A DNA stretch of 64,000 nucleotides from assembly GCA_963678085.1 (NCBI GenBank), contig OY782680.1:2232001-2296000 (forward strand), read 5' to 3'. This stretch comes from Aliishimia sp963678085 (GTDB lineage: Bacteria; Pseudomonadota; Alphaproteobacteria; Rhodobacterales; Rhodobacteraceae). The notes under the pieces are model-generated. The model was not told the origin of the DNA. It saw nothing but the letters and a program-made list of their open reading frames with translations, and made no database searches. Positions 34,512 through 43,569 of this stretch are shown here, piece after piece. Position numbers and translations under genes: made by a program. Each line of letters starts with the position of its first letter. Position 1 is the first letter of the stretch.

Positions 34512-35924
34512 TCATGCCCGCAAAACAGCGCCGGGGTTCATGATACCTTTCGGGTCTAGCGCCTGTTTGATCGCGCGCATGGTGGCAAGTTTCACAGGAT
34601 CGCCGTAGCGCTCAAGATCCTGAACTTTCAGCCGCCCAATCCCATGTTCTGCGCTTACCGAGCCGCCAAGCTCATGCACCAGATCGTGAATGGCCTGCTT
34701 TATCTGGTCCCGTTCGCCAAGATGATCTGCCCGCGTTTTTCCAAGGGCCGGAAAGATATTGTAATGCAGATTACCGTCCCCCACATGGCCAAAGCAATTT
34801 ATGCGAAACGCACCGATAGCTGCGATTGCCTGCCCTGCCCGCGCGATAAACTCGGAAATCGCGCCAAGGGGAACAGAAATATCATGGCTGCTGATCGAGC
34901 CGATCCGGCGATTGGCCTCGGGAATATGTTCGCGCACGGACCAGAACTCTTGCGCTTGGGTCTGGGATTGCGCGATGAGTCCGTCATTGGCCAAACCCGC
35001 CTCGAAACTGCGTTCAAACAGGGTTTCAAGCGCTGCATTCGGATCCTGGCCCTGCGCCAGGCCCAGCTCAATCAAAACGCACCATTCAGGCGCAGGATCA
35101 AAGGGGCGGCGAATATCGGGCAAGGTTTGTGCCAGAAACTCAAACCCCTGGGCATGCAAAAGCTCAAAGGCCGAGACCGCCTCTCCCACTTGATCGCGCG
35201 CCAGCGAGAGAAGAGATAAAGCCGCATCGGGGCTGGGTACCACCATCAGCGCTGTTGCCGTCACAGCTGGGCGCGGCGACAGTTTGAGTGACGCGGCGGT
35301 GATGATGCCCAAGGTGCCCTCGGAGCCAATGAGCAGGTTACGCAGATCATAGCCGGTATTGTCTTTGCGCAGGCGCGACAGCCCATTCCAGATCGAACCA
35401 TCGGGCAGAACCGCTTCGAGCCCAAGACAGAGATCGCGCGCATTGCCATAGCGCAAAACCCCGGTTCCGCCCGCATTTGTGGCAAGATTTCCGCCAATCT
35501 GCGCGGTGCCTTCTGCCGCCAAGGACAAGGGAAAGAGACGGCCCGCCTCCTCAGCTGCGCTTTGCACATCGGCCAGAACCGTGCCCGCCTGCGCGATAAG
35601 CACGTTCTCTTCGGGATAAACCGCGCGCACCTTGTTCATTTTCTCCAGCGAAATCAGCAAAGGTGCTGGCCCGTCCTCGCAGATCTGACCGCCCACCAGC
35701 CCCGTTCCCCCGCCATAAGGGAGAACCGGGACGCAGGCAGCAGAGGCGACTTTCACAAGCGCGCTCACCTGCTCAACCGTCTCTGGCAGCGCCAAAACAC
35801 CGACTTGCCCGGCCCAACGCCCGCGCGGCTCCTCAAGATACCGCGGCTCTGGATCGCGGAAGATGTGCGAGGGAAGGCGCCCCATAAGTGCGCCGCGAAA
35901 CGAGAGATCAGCAGAGGTCAACAT
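34512..35924 (-). CDS. FAD-binding oxidase, GlcD / D-2-hydroxyacid dehydrogenase type
   Basis: 470 aa from ATG 35924 (MLTSADLSFRGAL). The frame is open upstream to 36131, but that part overlaps the GNAT gene. The FAD-binding PCMH fold shows VLPYGGGTGLVGGQ, GNLATNAGGTGVLRYGN and GSEGTLGIITAA. The C-terminal substrate domain has NCFGHVGDGNLHYN with the metal His and SVSAEHGIGRLK. Such enzymes oxidise D-lactate, glycolate or D-2-hydroxyglutarate; with one protein and no GlcE/GlcF beside it, the D-2-hydroxyglutarate/D-lactate branch is likeliest. Substrate remains open. Last gene of the minus-strand oxidase run. Confidence 0.85.
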   Translation of the reverse strand: MLTSADLSFRGALMGRLPSHIFRDPEPRYLEEPRGRWAGQVGVLALPETVEQVSALVKVASAACVPVLPYGGGTGLVGGQICEDGPAPLLISLEKMNKVRAVYPEENVLIAQAGTVLADVQSAAEEAGRLFPLSLAAEGTAQIGGNLATNAGGTGVLRYGNARDLCLGLEAVLPDGSIWNGLSRLRKDNTGYDLRNLLIGSEGTLGIITAASLKLSPRPAVTATALMVVPSPDAALSLLSLARDQVGEAVSAFELLHAQGFEFLAQTLPDIRRPFDPAPEWCVLIELGLAQGQDPNAALETLFERSFEAGLANDGLIAQSQTQAQEFWSVREHIPEANRRIGSISSHDISVPLGAISEFIARAGQAIAAIGAFRINCFGHVGDGNLHYNIFPALGKTRADHLGERDQIKQAIHDLVHELGGSVSAEHGIGRLKVQDLERYGDPVKLATMRAIKQALDPKGIMNPGAVLRA

Positions 35925-35955
35925 ATGCCTGCTTTGCGCAAACTGCCCCACAAAA

Positions 35956-36543
35956 TCAAGTACCAAGAGCGACCTTACCGCGGCGATCCCCGCGCAGGCA
36001 GGCATAGAGCACATGATTGCGCCAACGCCCATCAATCTGCAAATAGCTCTGGGCCACACCTTCATATTTGAAACTGCTCGCCTCCAGCAGCCCGCGTGAG
36101 GCCACGTTTTCCGGCAGGCAAGCCGCCTCAATCCGGCTCAGGTCCAGCTTGGTAAAGGCAAAGTGCACCATGGCTAGGATCGCCTCATGCATATATCCCT
36201 GCCGCGCAAATCTCTCGCCGGTCCAATAACCAAGCATGCCACATTGCGCGGGACCACGGCGGATATTATCCAGCGTAATCGCCCCCACCAGCGCCCCGTC
36301 CTCATGCCGCGTCAGGAACAGAGGCACCGCGTTCCCTGAGTTAATCGAGCGCTGCGCCCAATACACACGGTTGGTAAAGGACTTGCGGCTAAAATGATCA
36401 GGTGCCCAGCTTGGCTCCCACGGGACCAGATGATCTGTGCTAGAGCGGCGCAGCGCCACCCATTCGCGAAAATCACCATGGGCGGGCGGGCGTAAAACCA
36501 GCCGCTCTGTTGAAATGCGAATTTTGCGGCGCAGCAGCAGCAT
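35956..36543 (-). CDS. GNAT acetyltransferase, RimJ/RimL type
   Basis: 195 aa. It begins with ISTERLVLRPPAHGDFREW, the RimJ-family entry strand, and includes LVGAITLDNIRRGPAQCGMLGYWTGERFARQGYM (acetyl-CoA loop) and IEAACLPENVASRGLLEASSF. It would acetylate protein N-termini or small amines; RimJ acts on ribosomal protein S5, but that target is only inferred. Its ATG overlaps the M16 stop (TGATG), so translation is coupled to the M16 peptidase. Confidence 0.86.
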   Translation of the reverse strand: MLLLRRKIRISTERLVLRPPAHGDFREWVALRRSSTDHLVPWEPSWAPDHFSRKSFTNRVYWAQRSINSGNAVPLFLTRHEDGALVGAITLDNIRRGPAQCGMLGYWTGERFARQGYMHEAILAMVHFAFTKLDLSRIEAACLPENVASRGLLEASSFKYEGVAQSYLQIDGRWRNHVLYACLRGDRRGKVALGT

Positions 36544-37805
36544 CAGAGCGCACAGCGTGCCTTTAAGTCATCAAGGCTTGGAGCTGCATCAACCGGCCCG
36601 TAAAGCGCAAGCGCCGTTTTAGCATCCGCCATCATAGCCTCAGCAAATGCGCGAACCGACGCTGCATCCACCGCATCAATGCGCGCGATCGTGTCAGACA
36701 AATCCGGCACATAGCCCCAAATCTGGATGAGCCGCGCCATACGCTCTGCCCGATTGCTTGGGCTTTCGAGCCCCATCAGCAAACCAGCTTTCATCTGCGC
36801 ACGCGCGCGGTTTACCTCAATATCCGAGATATCGGAAATCGAACGCCTAAGCTCGTCAACCGTCAGCGCAGCGAGATCCGGCAATTGCTCCTTTGACGTG
36901 CCGGCATAGATCGTGAGCAAGCCGGTATCCTCATAGGCCCCCGCCTGCGCAAAGATTGAATAGCACAGGCCCCGGTTTTCTCGGATCTCTTGGAACAGGC
37001 GCGAAGACATGCCGCCCCCTAGGATCGACGCATAGACTTGCCCCACATAAATCTCATCAGAGCGATAGCTCGGGCTCTCAAAGCCGAGCGCGAAATGCGC
37101 CTGTTCCAACGCCTTTTCAACGCGCCTCTCTCCGCCACCAAATTCTGCGGTTGTAGCAGCCGTTGCGGCCCGCTTTGGGAGATGTCCAAAGAGCGTTTCA
37201 GCTAATTTGCAAAGTTTCTCATGATCTACCGCCCCGGATGCGGCTAAGATCATCTGCTCTGGCCCGTAATGCTCCGCGACAAAATTTTGCAAATCAGGCT
37301 TTGCAAAGGCATTGATCCGCTCGACAGGGCCTAAAATGGTGCGCCCCAAAGGTTGATCAGGATAGGCTTTCTCTTGCAGCCAGTCAAAGATCACATCATC
37401 GGGCGTATCCAGCGATTGACCGATCTCTTGCAGGATCACACCGCGCTCGACCTCGATCTCCGCTTCATCGAACACCGGATTAAGCAAGATATCCGCCAGC
37501 ACATCCACCGCAAGGCTGACATCATTTTCCAGAACCCGCGTGTAATAGGCCGTCACCTCGCGCGAGGTATAGGCGTTGATATAGCCGCCCACATCCTCAA
37601 TCGCTTCGGCAATTTGCAAAGCCGAGCGGTTCTGGGTGCCCTTAAACGCCATATGTTCGAGAAAATGCGCAATCCCGTTCTGTTCGGCCCGCTCATTGCG
37701 CGCGCCAGCGGTCACCCAAATCCCGACCGAGGCCGACCCGAGACCCGGCATAGGCTCGCTCACCACGCGAAACCCGTTGGGCAGCTCATAAAGTTGAACA
37801 GTCAC
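36543..37805 (-). CDS. M16 family zinc peptidase (processing-peptidase-like)
   Basis: 420 aa. An inverted zinc motif HFLEH at residues 47-51 (HFLEHMAFKGT) and the downstream ligand Glu127 in RGVILQEIGQ identify an active M16B peptidase, resembling the beta subunit of mitochondrial processing peptidase. A second M16 half (about 215-400) has the R/Y substrate region GGGMSSRLFQEIRENRGLCYSI. It starts three bases after thrC. Four TTTGCAAA octamers lie at 37206-37620; FAKPDLQNF contains two. Confidence 0.92.
   Translation of the reverse strand: MTVQLYELPNGFRVVSEPMPGLGSASVGIWVTAGARNERAEQNGIAHFLEHMAFKGTQNRSALQIAEAIEDVGGYINAYTSREVTAYYTRVLENDVSLAVDVLADILLNPVFDEAEIEVERGVILQEIGQSLDTPDDVIFDWLQEKAYPDQPLGRTILGPVERINAFAKPDLQNFVAEHYGPEQMILAASGAVDHEKLCKLAETLFGHLPKRAATAATTAEFGGGERRVEKALEQAHFALGFESPSYRSDEIYVGQVYASILGGGMSSRLFQEIRENRGLCYSIFAQAGAYEDTGLLTIYAGTSKEQLPDLAALTVDELRRSISDISDIEVNRARAQMKAGLLMGLESPSNRAERMARLIQIWGYVPDLSDTIARIDAVDAASVRAFAEAMMADAKTALALYGPVDAAPSLDDLKARCAL
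37206..37620. repeat. TTTGCAAA octamer cluster 3
   Basis: Four exact copies starting at 37206, 37286, 37300 and 37613, all inside the M16 peptidase gene, including a pair 14 bp apart. In this minus-strand gene they read as LCK, LQN, FAK and LQI, so all three frames are used. One further isolated copy lies in dnaE at 58770. Confidence 0.85.
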
Positions 37806-37808
37806 GCG

Positions 37809-39191
37809 TTACAATGCCCCCAGAATATGGGCTTTAAGGGCCTCTAGATCATTGGGAACTTGGGTTACACGTTCCGACCGTTCGAACAGATCTTTCATCC
37901 GCTCAGGCAGAGGGGGGCGAATACCGCTCGCCGCCTCAACCGCATCAGGGAATTTGGCCGGATGCGCGGTGGCTAGCGTTATCATAGTTGCAGAAGGATC
38001 CAGGAACTTTTCAGCCACTTTCACACCGATTGCCGAATGCGGGCACAGCAACTCTCCGGTTTGCGCCAAAGTGCGGGCGATCTGGGCCGATGTTTCCTCT
38101 TCTGAGACGCGATCTGACACGTAATGCTGTTGCAAAGCCTGCAACGCCCCTTGCGAAATCTCAAACCCGCCTTGGCCCAGCTCGGCCATCAATTGCGCAA
38201 TCGCGGCCCCGTCTTGGTCATAAGCGTTGAACAGAGCCCGCTCGAAATTGGAGGAGACCTGAATATCCATGGACGGGCTGATTGAGGGCAGCGTCGTTCC
38301 TTTATGATAGCCCTGCCCGCTCAGCGCGCGGTGCAAAATGTCATTTTGATTGGTGGCCACGACCAGCTTATTAATCGGCAGCCCCATAGATTTTGCGATA
38401 TATCCGGCGAAAATATCCCCGAAATTCCCGGTCGGCACGGTGAAGGACACGTTTCGATCGGGCGCTCCGATGGCAACGGCCGAAGTGAAATAATACACCA
38501 CTTGGGCCAAAACCCGCGCCCAGTTGATCGAATTCACCCCGGCCAGTTTCACACGGTCACGGAACTCAAAATCGTTGAACATGTCTTTGAGCCGGGCTTG
38601 GCAATCGTCGAAATCCCCCTCAACCGCCAAGGCATGCACGTTCGATGCGGTTGGCGTTGTCATCTGGCGGCGCTGCACTTCTGAAACTCGCCCATGCGGG
38701 TAAAGGATAAACACATCCACATTTTCGAGCCCGGCAAAGGCCTCAATCGCTGCGCTGCCCGTATCGCCAGAGGTTGCCCCAACAATCGTGACCCGCTCAC
38801 CCCGCCGTGCAAGCACAGCCTGGAACATTTGGCCGATCAGCTGCATCGCAAAATCTTTGAAGGCTAATGTGGGGCCATGGAACAGCTCAAGCAAGAAATG
38901 ATTATGATCCAGCTGCACGAGCGGGGCGCGGGCCACATGACCAAACCCGGCATAGGCTTTATCTATCAGCTCACCGAGCAACTCTTGCGAAAGGCTCTGG
39001 GCAACGAAAGGCAGCATCACCTTGCGCGCAACATCCTCATAGCGCTGCCCGACCAAGGCGGCGATATCGTCAGGGCTCATTTGTGGGATCTGCTCGGGAA
39101 CATACAGCCCGCCATCCCGCGCAAGACCAGTTAGCATAGTATCTTCGAAAGGCAGATGAGGCGCCTGTCCACGGGTCGAAATATAGAGCAT
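37809..39191 (-). CDS. thrC: Threonine synthase
   Basis: 460 aa. It forms threonine from O-phosphohomoserine with PLP. The start (MLYISTRGQAPHLPFEDTML), GLARDGGLYVPE, the PLP Lys112 in GPTLAFKDFAMQ, ATSGDTGSAAIEAFAG, and VPTGNFGDIFAGYIAKSMG are typical of the long bacterial form. It lies between SURF1 and the M16 peptidase, as is usual in this order. No attenuator or riboswitch was recognised. Confidence 0.97.
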   Translation of the reverse strand: MLYISTRGQAPHLPFEDTMLTGLARDGGLYVPEQIPQMSPDDIAALVGQRYEDVARKVMLPFVAQSLSQELLGELIDKAYAGFGHVARAPLVQLDHNHFLLELFHGPTLAFKDFAMQLIGQMFQAVLARRGERVTIVGATSGDTGSAAIEAFAGLENVDVFILYPHGRVSEVQRRQMTTPTASNVHALAVEGDFDDCQARLKDMFNDFEFRDRVKLAGVNSINWARVLAQVVYYFTSAVAIGAPDRNVSFTVPTGNFGDIFAGYIAKSMGLPINKLVVATNQNDILHRALSGQGYHKGTTLPSISPSMDIQVSSNFERALFNAYDQDGAAIAQLMAELGQGGFEISQGALQALQQHYVSDRVSEEETSAQIARTLAQTGELLCPHSAIGVKVAEKFLDPSATMITLATAHPAKFPDAVEAASGIRPPLPERMKDLFERSERVTQVPNDLEALKAHILGAL

Positions 39192-39207
39192 TTGCAGCGT
39201 GCCTTGT

Positions 39208-39882
39208 TTACGCGCGCCGCCGATTGCGACGCAGGAAATAGAATGTCATGCCCGCCCAAATAGCCGCAAGTGAAAACCATGTCACGGCATATTGCAGATG
39301 ATCATTGGGAATACCTTTTATATCCACGGGCCAAGGTGTCGCCTGAAAGTCCGGGCTTGGCTTTTCGCGCAGCACCAATAGCACGGGCTGCGTGCGCAGA
39401 AACGCTGAAAGCGAGGTGACATCACGGGCATACCACAGCCGGGCCGCCTCATCCGGGGGCGGTGTGAAACCATCAACCTCATTGGGCCAATCTAGGTTCC
39501 CCTCTAGCCGCAATGGTCCTTGCGGCAGGCCCTCTAAGTTCGCATTCGCAGGCAGCCAGCCTATATCCACAAGGATGGACCCACCGTTTTCCAAATCAAA
39601 CGCCGCTATATGCCGATGAACCGCACCGATTTGCCGCCGGGATGCCAGCATTTTTACCGGGTCCGTTGAACGAAAGCTGCCTTGCGCAAAAACGGGTGCG
39701 TAACGGTCTGTTTCGGGGTTTGGATCACTGGGGAGCGCGATGGGCGGCGCGTTGATCTGCGTTTGGATCGCGTCAAGCATGTTTTCTTTCCAGGCCAGCC
39801 GCTGGATTTGCCATATCCCGAGATACAAAAGAACAGCAAGCCCACCAGCGCCCACAACAAGCAAGAATAGATTTCGAAACAT
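39208..39882 (-). CDS. SURF1 family cytochrome oxidase assembly protein
   Basis: 224 aa from ATG 39882 (MFRNLFLLVVGAGG); an upstream in-frame start adds only intergenic-derived residues. Two membrane helices bracket the protein (about 5-25 and 200-220), with the family's GxWQxxRLxWK motif as LGIWQIQRLAWKE and a C-terminal PNDHLQYAVTWFSLAAIW. It helps mature subunit I of the aa3 oxidase, likely by handling haem A. Followed by thrC after 16 bp. Confidence 0.9.
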   Translation of the reverse strand: MFRNLFLLVVGAGGLAVLLYLGIWQIQRLAWKENMLDAIQTQINAPPIALPSDPNPETDRYAPVFAQGSFRSTDPVKMLASRRQIGAVHRHIAAFDLENGGSILVDIGWLPANANLEGLPQGPLRLEGNLDWPNEVDGFTPPPDEAARLWYARDVTSLSAFLRTQPVLLVLREKPSPDFQATPWPVDIKGIPNDHLQYAVTWFSLAAIWAGMTFYFLRRNRRRA

Positions 39883-39906
39883 TTGCCCTATGGCCCCAAT
39901 AAAGAT

Positions 39907-39931
39907 GAGCGCGAAACATCGTCCCGCGCTC
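39907..39931 (-). terminator. Hairpin between coxC and SURF1
   Basis: GAGCGCG at 39907-39913 pairs with CGCGCTC at 39925-39931 around an 11-base loop, in the 79-bp gap after coxC. No T-run is present on the minus strand, so it may be a processing or stabilising hairpin that lowers SURF1 expression relative to coxC. Confidence 0.4.
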
Positions 39932-39961
39932 AAGCTTAGTCAAGTAGATGTCGCCTTGTGC

Positions 39962-40807
39962 TTAGGTCACTTGCGCAACGCCGTAAATGTAAACAGCGAA
40001 GAACAGGAACAGCCAAACAACATCAACAAAGTGCCAGTACCAAGCAGCGGCCTCAAAGCCCACATGACGCTCGGCGGTGAAATGGCCATTCATCGCACGG
40101 ATCAAACAGACAGTCAGGAAAATTGTGCCGATGATTACATGGAACCCATGAAAGCCTGTTGCCATAAAGAAGTTGGAGTAGAACCGATCTCCGCCGAATT
40201 CCCAGCCTTCATGCAGCAGGTGATAATATTCATAGCCCTGCAAGATGGTGAAGAGCACACCCAAAACGATGCCGATGGCCAGACCGTTGATCAGATCTTT
40301 GCGCGGCCCGCCATGCACAAGCGCGTGGTGCGCCCATGTAACAGCACAGCCAGAGAGGAGCAGCACCAATGTGTTGATCAGAGGCAGGTGAAAGGCGTCG
40401 ACCGGATAGACCTCTGGCGGGATGTATTCGGTGCCGAGATACTCTTCCATCGGGTAGATCGCATGTTTGAAGAAGGACCAGAACCACGCGGCAAAGAACA
40501 TAACTTCGGACATCACGAACAGGATGAACCCATAGCGCAGGCCGATACGAACAACCGGTGTGTGATCGCCCACATGGCTTTCAACAACCACCTCAGCCCA
40601 CCAAGCATACATCGTATAGAGAACGGCGGCAAAGCCGATCAGGAACAACCAGGGGCCGGAAATCTCCATGCTTTCATACAGAACTGTCATGCCCCCGGAC
40701 ATCCAAGCCACAGCGCCGAACAGCATGACAAATGCGGCGACGGCCCCAACTAAGGGCCAAATGGAAGGGGAGAGAATGTGATAGTCGTGATTTTTTGCGC
40801 CTGCCAT
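39962..40807 (-). CDS. ctaE: Cytochrome c oxidase subunit III
   Basis: 281 aa inner-membrane subunit with seven predicted helices. Starts MAGAKNHDYHILSPSIWPLVGA; contains the conserved FWSFFKHAIYPMEE-like segment with Glu, ALVHGGPRKDLINGLA, and the C-terminal GFHGFHVIIGTIFL and YWHFVDVVWLFLFFAVYIYG. It supports the proton-pumping aa3 oxidase. Subunit I (ctaD) is not in this window, as is usual for this locus in Rhodobacterales. Confidence 0.97.
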   Translation of the reverse strand: MAGAKNHDYHILSPSIWPLVGAVAAFVMLFGAVAWMSGGMTVLYESMEISGPWLFLIGFAAVLYTMYAWWAEVVVESHVGDHTPVVRIGLRYGFILFVMSEVMFFAAWFWSFFKHAIYPMEEYLGTEYIPPEVYPVDAFHLPLINTLVLLLSGCAVTWAHHALVHGGPRKDLINGLAIGIVLGVLFTILQGYEYYHLLHEGWEFGGDRFYSNFFMATGFHGFHVIIGTIFLTVCLIRAMNGHFTAERHVGFEAAAWYWHFVDVVWLFLFFAVYIYGVAQVT

Positions 40808-40832
40808 GATCGGCTCCTCTTGGCTCGTCAGG

Positions 40833-41405
40833 TTAGTTGGTTTGAGTGTCAGTTGAGCTTTCTAGAGCGACATAATCGCTAGGAAGATCAATCTGATAGA
40901 AGGTATAGCTTAGGGTGATCGTATGCACATATTTCGCATCGCGGTCGTCAACGATTGCAGGATCGACGAAAAAACTTACCGGCATTTGCACAGTTTCACC
41001 CGGCTGCAAGATCTGCTCTTCGAAACAGAAGCAATCTATTTTGGTAAAGAACCCCCCTGCCGTATAGGGGGCGACATTGTAACTGGCTGATCCTGCGATT
41101 GGCTTATCGGTTGGGTTATGCGCCTCATAGAACGCCAGCCCTGTTTCGCCGATACGCAGCTCTATTTCGCGCTGCACCGGTTTGAATTTCCAGGGCATAT
41201 CGCGCTCTAGAGAGGCATCAAAGCGGATTTTGATCGTTTGATCCAGCACTTTTTCTGCGCCAGCCTCAGCAAGCAAAGGGGTTCCACCAAACCCCGTGAC
41301 GCGGCAGAACCAGTCGTAAAAGGGCACGGATGCCCAGGCGAGCCCGCCCATAAGAACAACAACACCAAGCAATTGCAGGACCGTTTTTGATTTTGCGTCT
41401 TTCAC
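40833..41405 (-). CDS. ctaG: Cytochrome c oxidase copper-assembly protein (Cox11/CtaG)
   Basis: 190 aa, GTG start at 41405. One N-terminal helix (about 10-30) anchors a periplasmic beta domain. Copper ligands in KIDCFCFEEQILQPGE (CFCF motif) and VTGFGG near the membrane match Cox11, which delivers copper to the CuB site of subunit I. Located two bases after the 53-aa ORF and upstream of ctaE. Confidence 0.95.
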   Translation of the reverse strand: MKDAKSKTVLQLLGVVVLMGGLAWASVPFYDWFCRVTGFGGTPLLAEAGAEKVLDQTIKIRFDASLERDMPWKFKPVQREIELRIGETGLAFYEAHNPTDKPIAGSASYNVAPYTAGGFFTKIDCFCFEEQILQPGETVQMPVSFFVDPAIVDDRDAKYVHTITLSYTFYQIDLPSDYVALESSTDTQTN

Positions 41406-41407
41406 GA

Positions 41408-41569
41408 TTATTCTCCCGCTCCCTGCTCTATATTTGGTAGCTGAAAACTCTCACTGGTCACTTTTGCAACGGTCAAGGCAAAGATCAGGCCAATGAACGC
41501 GGCGAGCAAGAGCCCCACCCCGATGTTGCGACCACGCCGACGTTGATGCAGTTCATGCTCGACTTTCAT
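41408..41569 (-). CDS. 53-aa single-pass membrane protein in the oxidase operon
   Basis: ATG 41569 overlaps the ctaB stop as ATGA; TAA is 41408-41410, two bases before the ctaG GTG. A positively charged N-terminus (HQRRRGRN) precedes one membrane helix (about 18-38, IGVGLLLAAFIGLIFALTV) and a short polar tail. An in-frame ATG at 41581 would add four residues. I recall small hypothetical genes at this exact place in Rhodobacterales oxidase operons; a role as assembly factor or small oxidase subunit is plausible but unproven. The reading frame is too short for routine gene callers. Confidence 0.7.
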   Translation of the reverse strand: MKVEHELHQRRRGRNIGVGLLLAAFIGLIFALTVAKVTSESFQLPNIEQGAGE

Positions 41570-42507
41570 AGGATGCTCCATGATGCCAGGACCGTTGAAA
41601 AGAACACGGCATCAATGAGAATGGCACCGAAATGGGCAAAGAGATAGAGGAGAGACAGTTTGAAGAAGGATCTCTCGGTCAAGAAATTGTCCGCTTCCGA
41701 CATGGTTTCATCTCTGCGCCATATGTCTACTGCACCTTTTAGGAAGAGAGCGTTTAGCACCAAAGCAACAATTAGATAAACTGGGCCACCCAATCCGGTG
41801 AAGGCTGCGGCGATTGCAAAGGCCGCCAGGATAATCGTGTAGCACAGGATATTGACCCGCGTGAAACGGCGACCATGAGTGACGGTGAGCATTGGCACGC
41901 CCGCATCATCGTAGTCGGAGCGCATGAACAGGGCGAGGGCCCAGAAATGCGGCGGTGTCCACAAGAAAATCAGCGCGAACATCAGCCATGCCTCAAGCGG
42001 TGCTGTCCCGGTCGCACATACCCAGCCGATAACGGGAGGGAATGCGCCTGCTGCGCCGCCAATAACGATATTCTGCGGCGTCGAGCGTTTGAGCCACATG
42101 GAATAGATCACGGCGTAAAAGAAGATCGTGAATGCCAGAAACGCGGCGGCAAAGAGATTTGTTGCGAGCCCGAGCATGACAACAGACAGCCCTGACAGCG
42201 CAACGCCGATGTAAAGCGCATCTTCGGGATCGACACGGCCCGAGGGGATCGGACGCCCGGCTGTGCGGCGCATTACGGCGTCGATATCCGCATCCCACCA
42301 CATATTCAACGCCCCCGATGCCCCAGCACCGATAGCTATGAAAAGCACCGCGCAAAAGGATTCGACCACGGAAAGGCTCGTAGGCGCGGCCATAAGTCCA
42401 ACAAAGGCGGTGAACACGACCAATGACATTACGCGCGGCTTTAGGAGCGCGAAGTAATCCCCAAGCGTCGGCTCATAGCTTTGTGGTATATCTGCCGTAT
42501 CGGTCAT
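41566..42507 (-). CDS. ctaB: Protohaem IX farnesyltransferase (haem O synthase)
   Basis: 313 aa from ATG 42507 (MTDTADIPQSYEP), with GGGAGG upstream; the frame is open to 42540 but the extension looks noncoding. UbiA-type prenyltransferase with about nine helices and the two Asp-rich motifs NMWWDADIDAVMRRTAGRP and YDDAGVPM. It makes haem O, precursor of haem A for the oxidase. Its stop overlaps the start of the 53-aa gene. Confidence 0.95.
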   Translation of the reverse strand: MTDTADIPQSYEPTLGDYFALLKPRVMSLVVFTAFVGLMAAPTSLSVVESFCAVLFIAIGAGASGALNMWWDADIDAVMRRTAGRPIPSGRVDPEDALYIGVALSGLSVVMLGLATNLFAAAFLAFTIFFYAVIYSMWLKRSTPQNIVIGGAAGAFPPVIGWVCATGTAPLEAWLMFALIFLWTPPHFWALALFMRSDYDDAGVPMLTVTHGRRFTRVNILCYTIILAAFAIAAAFTGLGGPVYLIVALVLNALFLKGAVDIWRRDETMSEADNFLTERSFFKLSLLYLFAHFGAILIDAVFFSTVLASWSIL

Positions 42508-42576
42508 GCTGTGCGAACCTCCCTCATTATCAGGGCACAAGGCTGCTGCCCCATGCCCTGAAACTGTAGTACCAAA

Positions 42577-43416
42577 TCAGTTGGAAGCAATTTGGACGTT
42601 AGACGCGGCATCACGGGCGGCCATTTGCTCACCCAGCCACACCTCATAGGCGGCTTCGCTTACGACTTTGACCGTGATGGGCATATAGGCGTGGTCTTTA
42701 CCGCAAAGTTCAGAGCACTGACCGAAATAGATACCCTCTTGGTCGGCTTGGAACCACAGCTCGGCCAGACGTCCAGGCACCGCGTCTTGTTTCACACCAA
42801 AGGAGGGGATGGTCCACGCATGGATCACATCTGCGCCAGTGACTTGCATGACGACAACCTTGCCAACGGGCACCACAACAGCGGTATCGGTCGCAAGCAG
42901 GTAGGATTCTTGGGAATAACCATATTCCTCTAGGTCTTCTTTGGCGAGCATATAGCTGTCAAAGGCCACATCATGATCGACATATTCATAGCCCCAATAC
43001 CACTGATAGCCTGTGACTTTGATGGTCACGTCGGCCTCTGGGATCTCTTGCTGGTTAAACAGCGCCGGGAGCGAGAACGCGCCAATGAATACCAAAATCA
43101 CGATTGGCCCAACGGTCCAGGCAATTTCGACAGGCGTGTTATGGGTAAAGCTTGCCGGGTTCGGGTTGGCACTGCGGTTATACTTGACGATCACCACACC
43201 AATCAGCCCGACCACGAACAGGGTGATCGCGGTGATGATGATAAGGATCAAGTAGTCGAGCTGCTGCATCTCGAAAGCAAGCTCACTCGCAGCGGGTTGG
43301 AAGCCTGTTCCGCCAGGCTGAGGGATCCCGATTTCTTGCAGACCATCTTGGGCCCAGACCGGGGTCGAAAGTGTCAGAGCGCCCATAAGGCCAAGGCTTT
43401 TTAATAGCTTTTTCAT
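42577..43416 (-). CDS. ctaC: Cytochrome c oxidase subunit II
   Basis: 279 aa from ATG 43416; the frame is open to 43812, but the extension overlaps tldD and lacks coding character. Residues 1-22 are a signal peptide (LGLMGALTLSTPVWA), two helices follow (about 50-75 and 95-115), then the cupredoxin domain. The CuA ligands are visible in GVKQDAVPGRL (upstream His in VIHAWTIPSF) and FGQCSELCGKDHAYMP with two Cys, His and Met. It receives electrons from cytochrome c. First gene of the oxidase run; 153 bp divide it from divergent tldD. Confidence 0.96.
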   Translation of the reverse strand: MKKLLKSLGLMGALTLSTPVWAQDGLQEIGIPQPGGTGFQPAASELAFEMQQLDYLILIIITAITLFVVGLIGVVIVKYNRSANPNPASFTHNTPVEIAWTVGPIVILVFIGAFSLPALFNQQEIPEADVTIKVTGYQWYWGYEYVDHDVAFDSYMLAKEDLEEYGYSQESYLLATDTAVVVPVGKVVVMQVTGADVIHAWTIPSFGVKQDAVPGRLAELWFQADQEGIYFGQCSELCGKDHAYMPITVKVVSEAAYEVWLGEQMAARDAASNVQIASN

Positions 43417-43569
43417 TTGCTGTCCTGATCTTGGTTGATCGCTGTTGGCTTGTTTGGGCGCGTACCAAATGGCCGCACCCTTGTTGTGTTTTATCCTAGC
43501 TCGTACAACCATAGTCTTTAAGAGAGATAAAGACAGGCTTATTGCGTCAAAGAGACGCTGCTTCTTGAA

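Noticed and set aside
34512..36131. A 539-aa reading of the FAD oxidase
   Set aside because: The N-terminal 69 residues are antisense to the GNAT gene; ATG 35924 begins the conserved protein.
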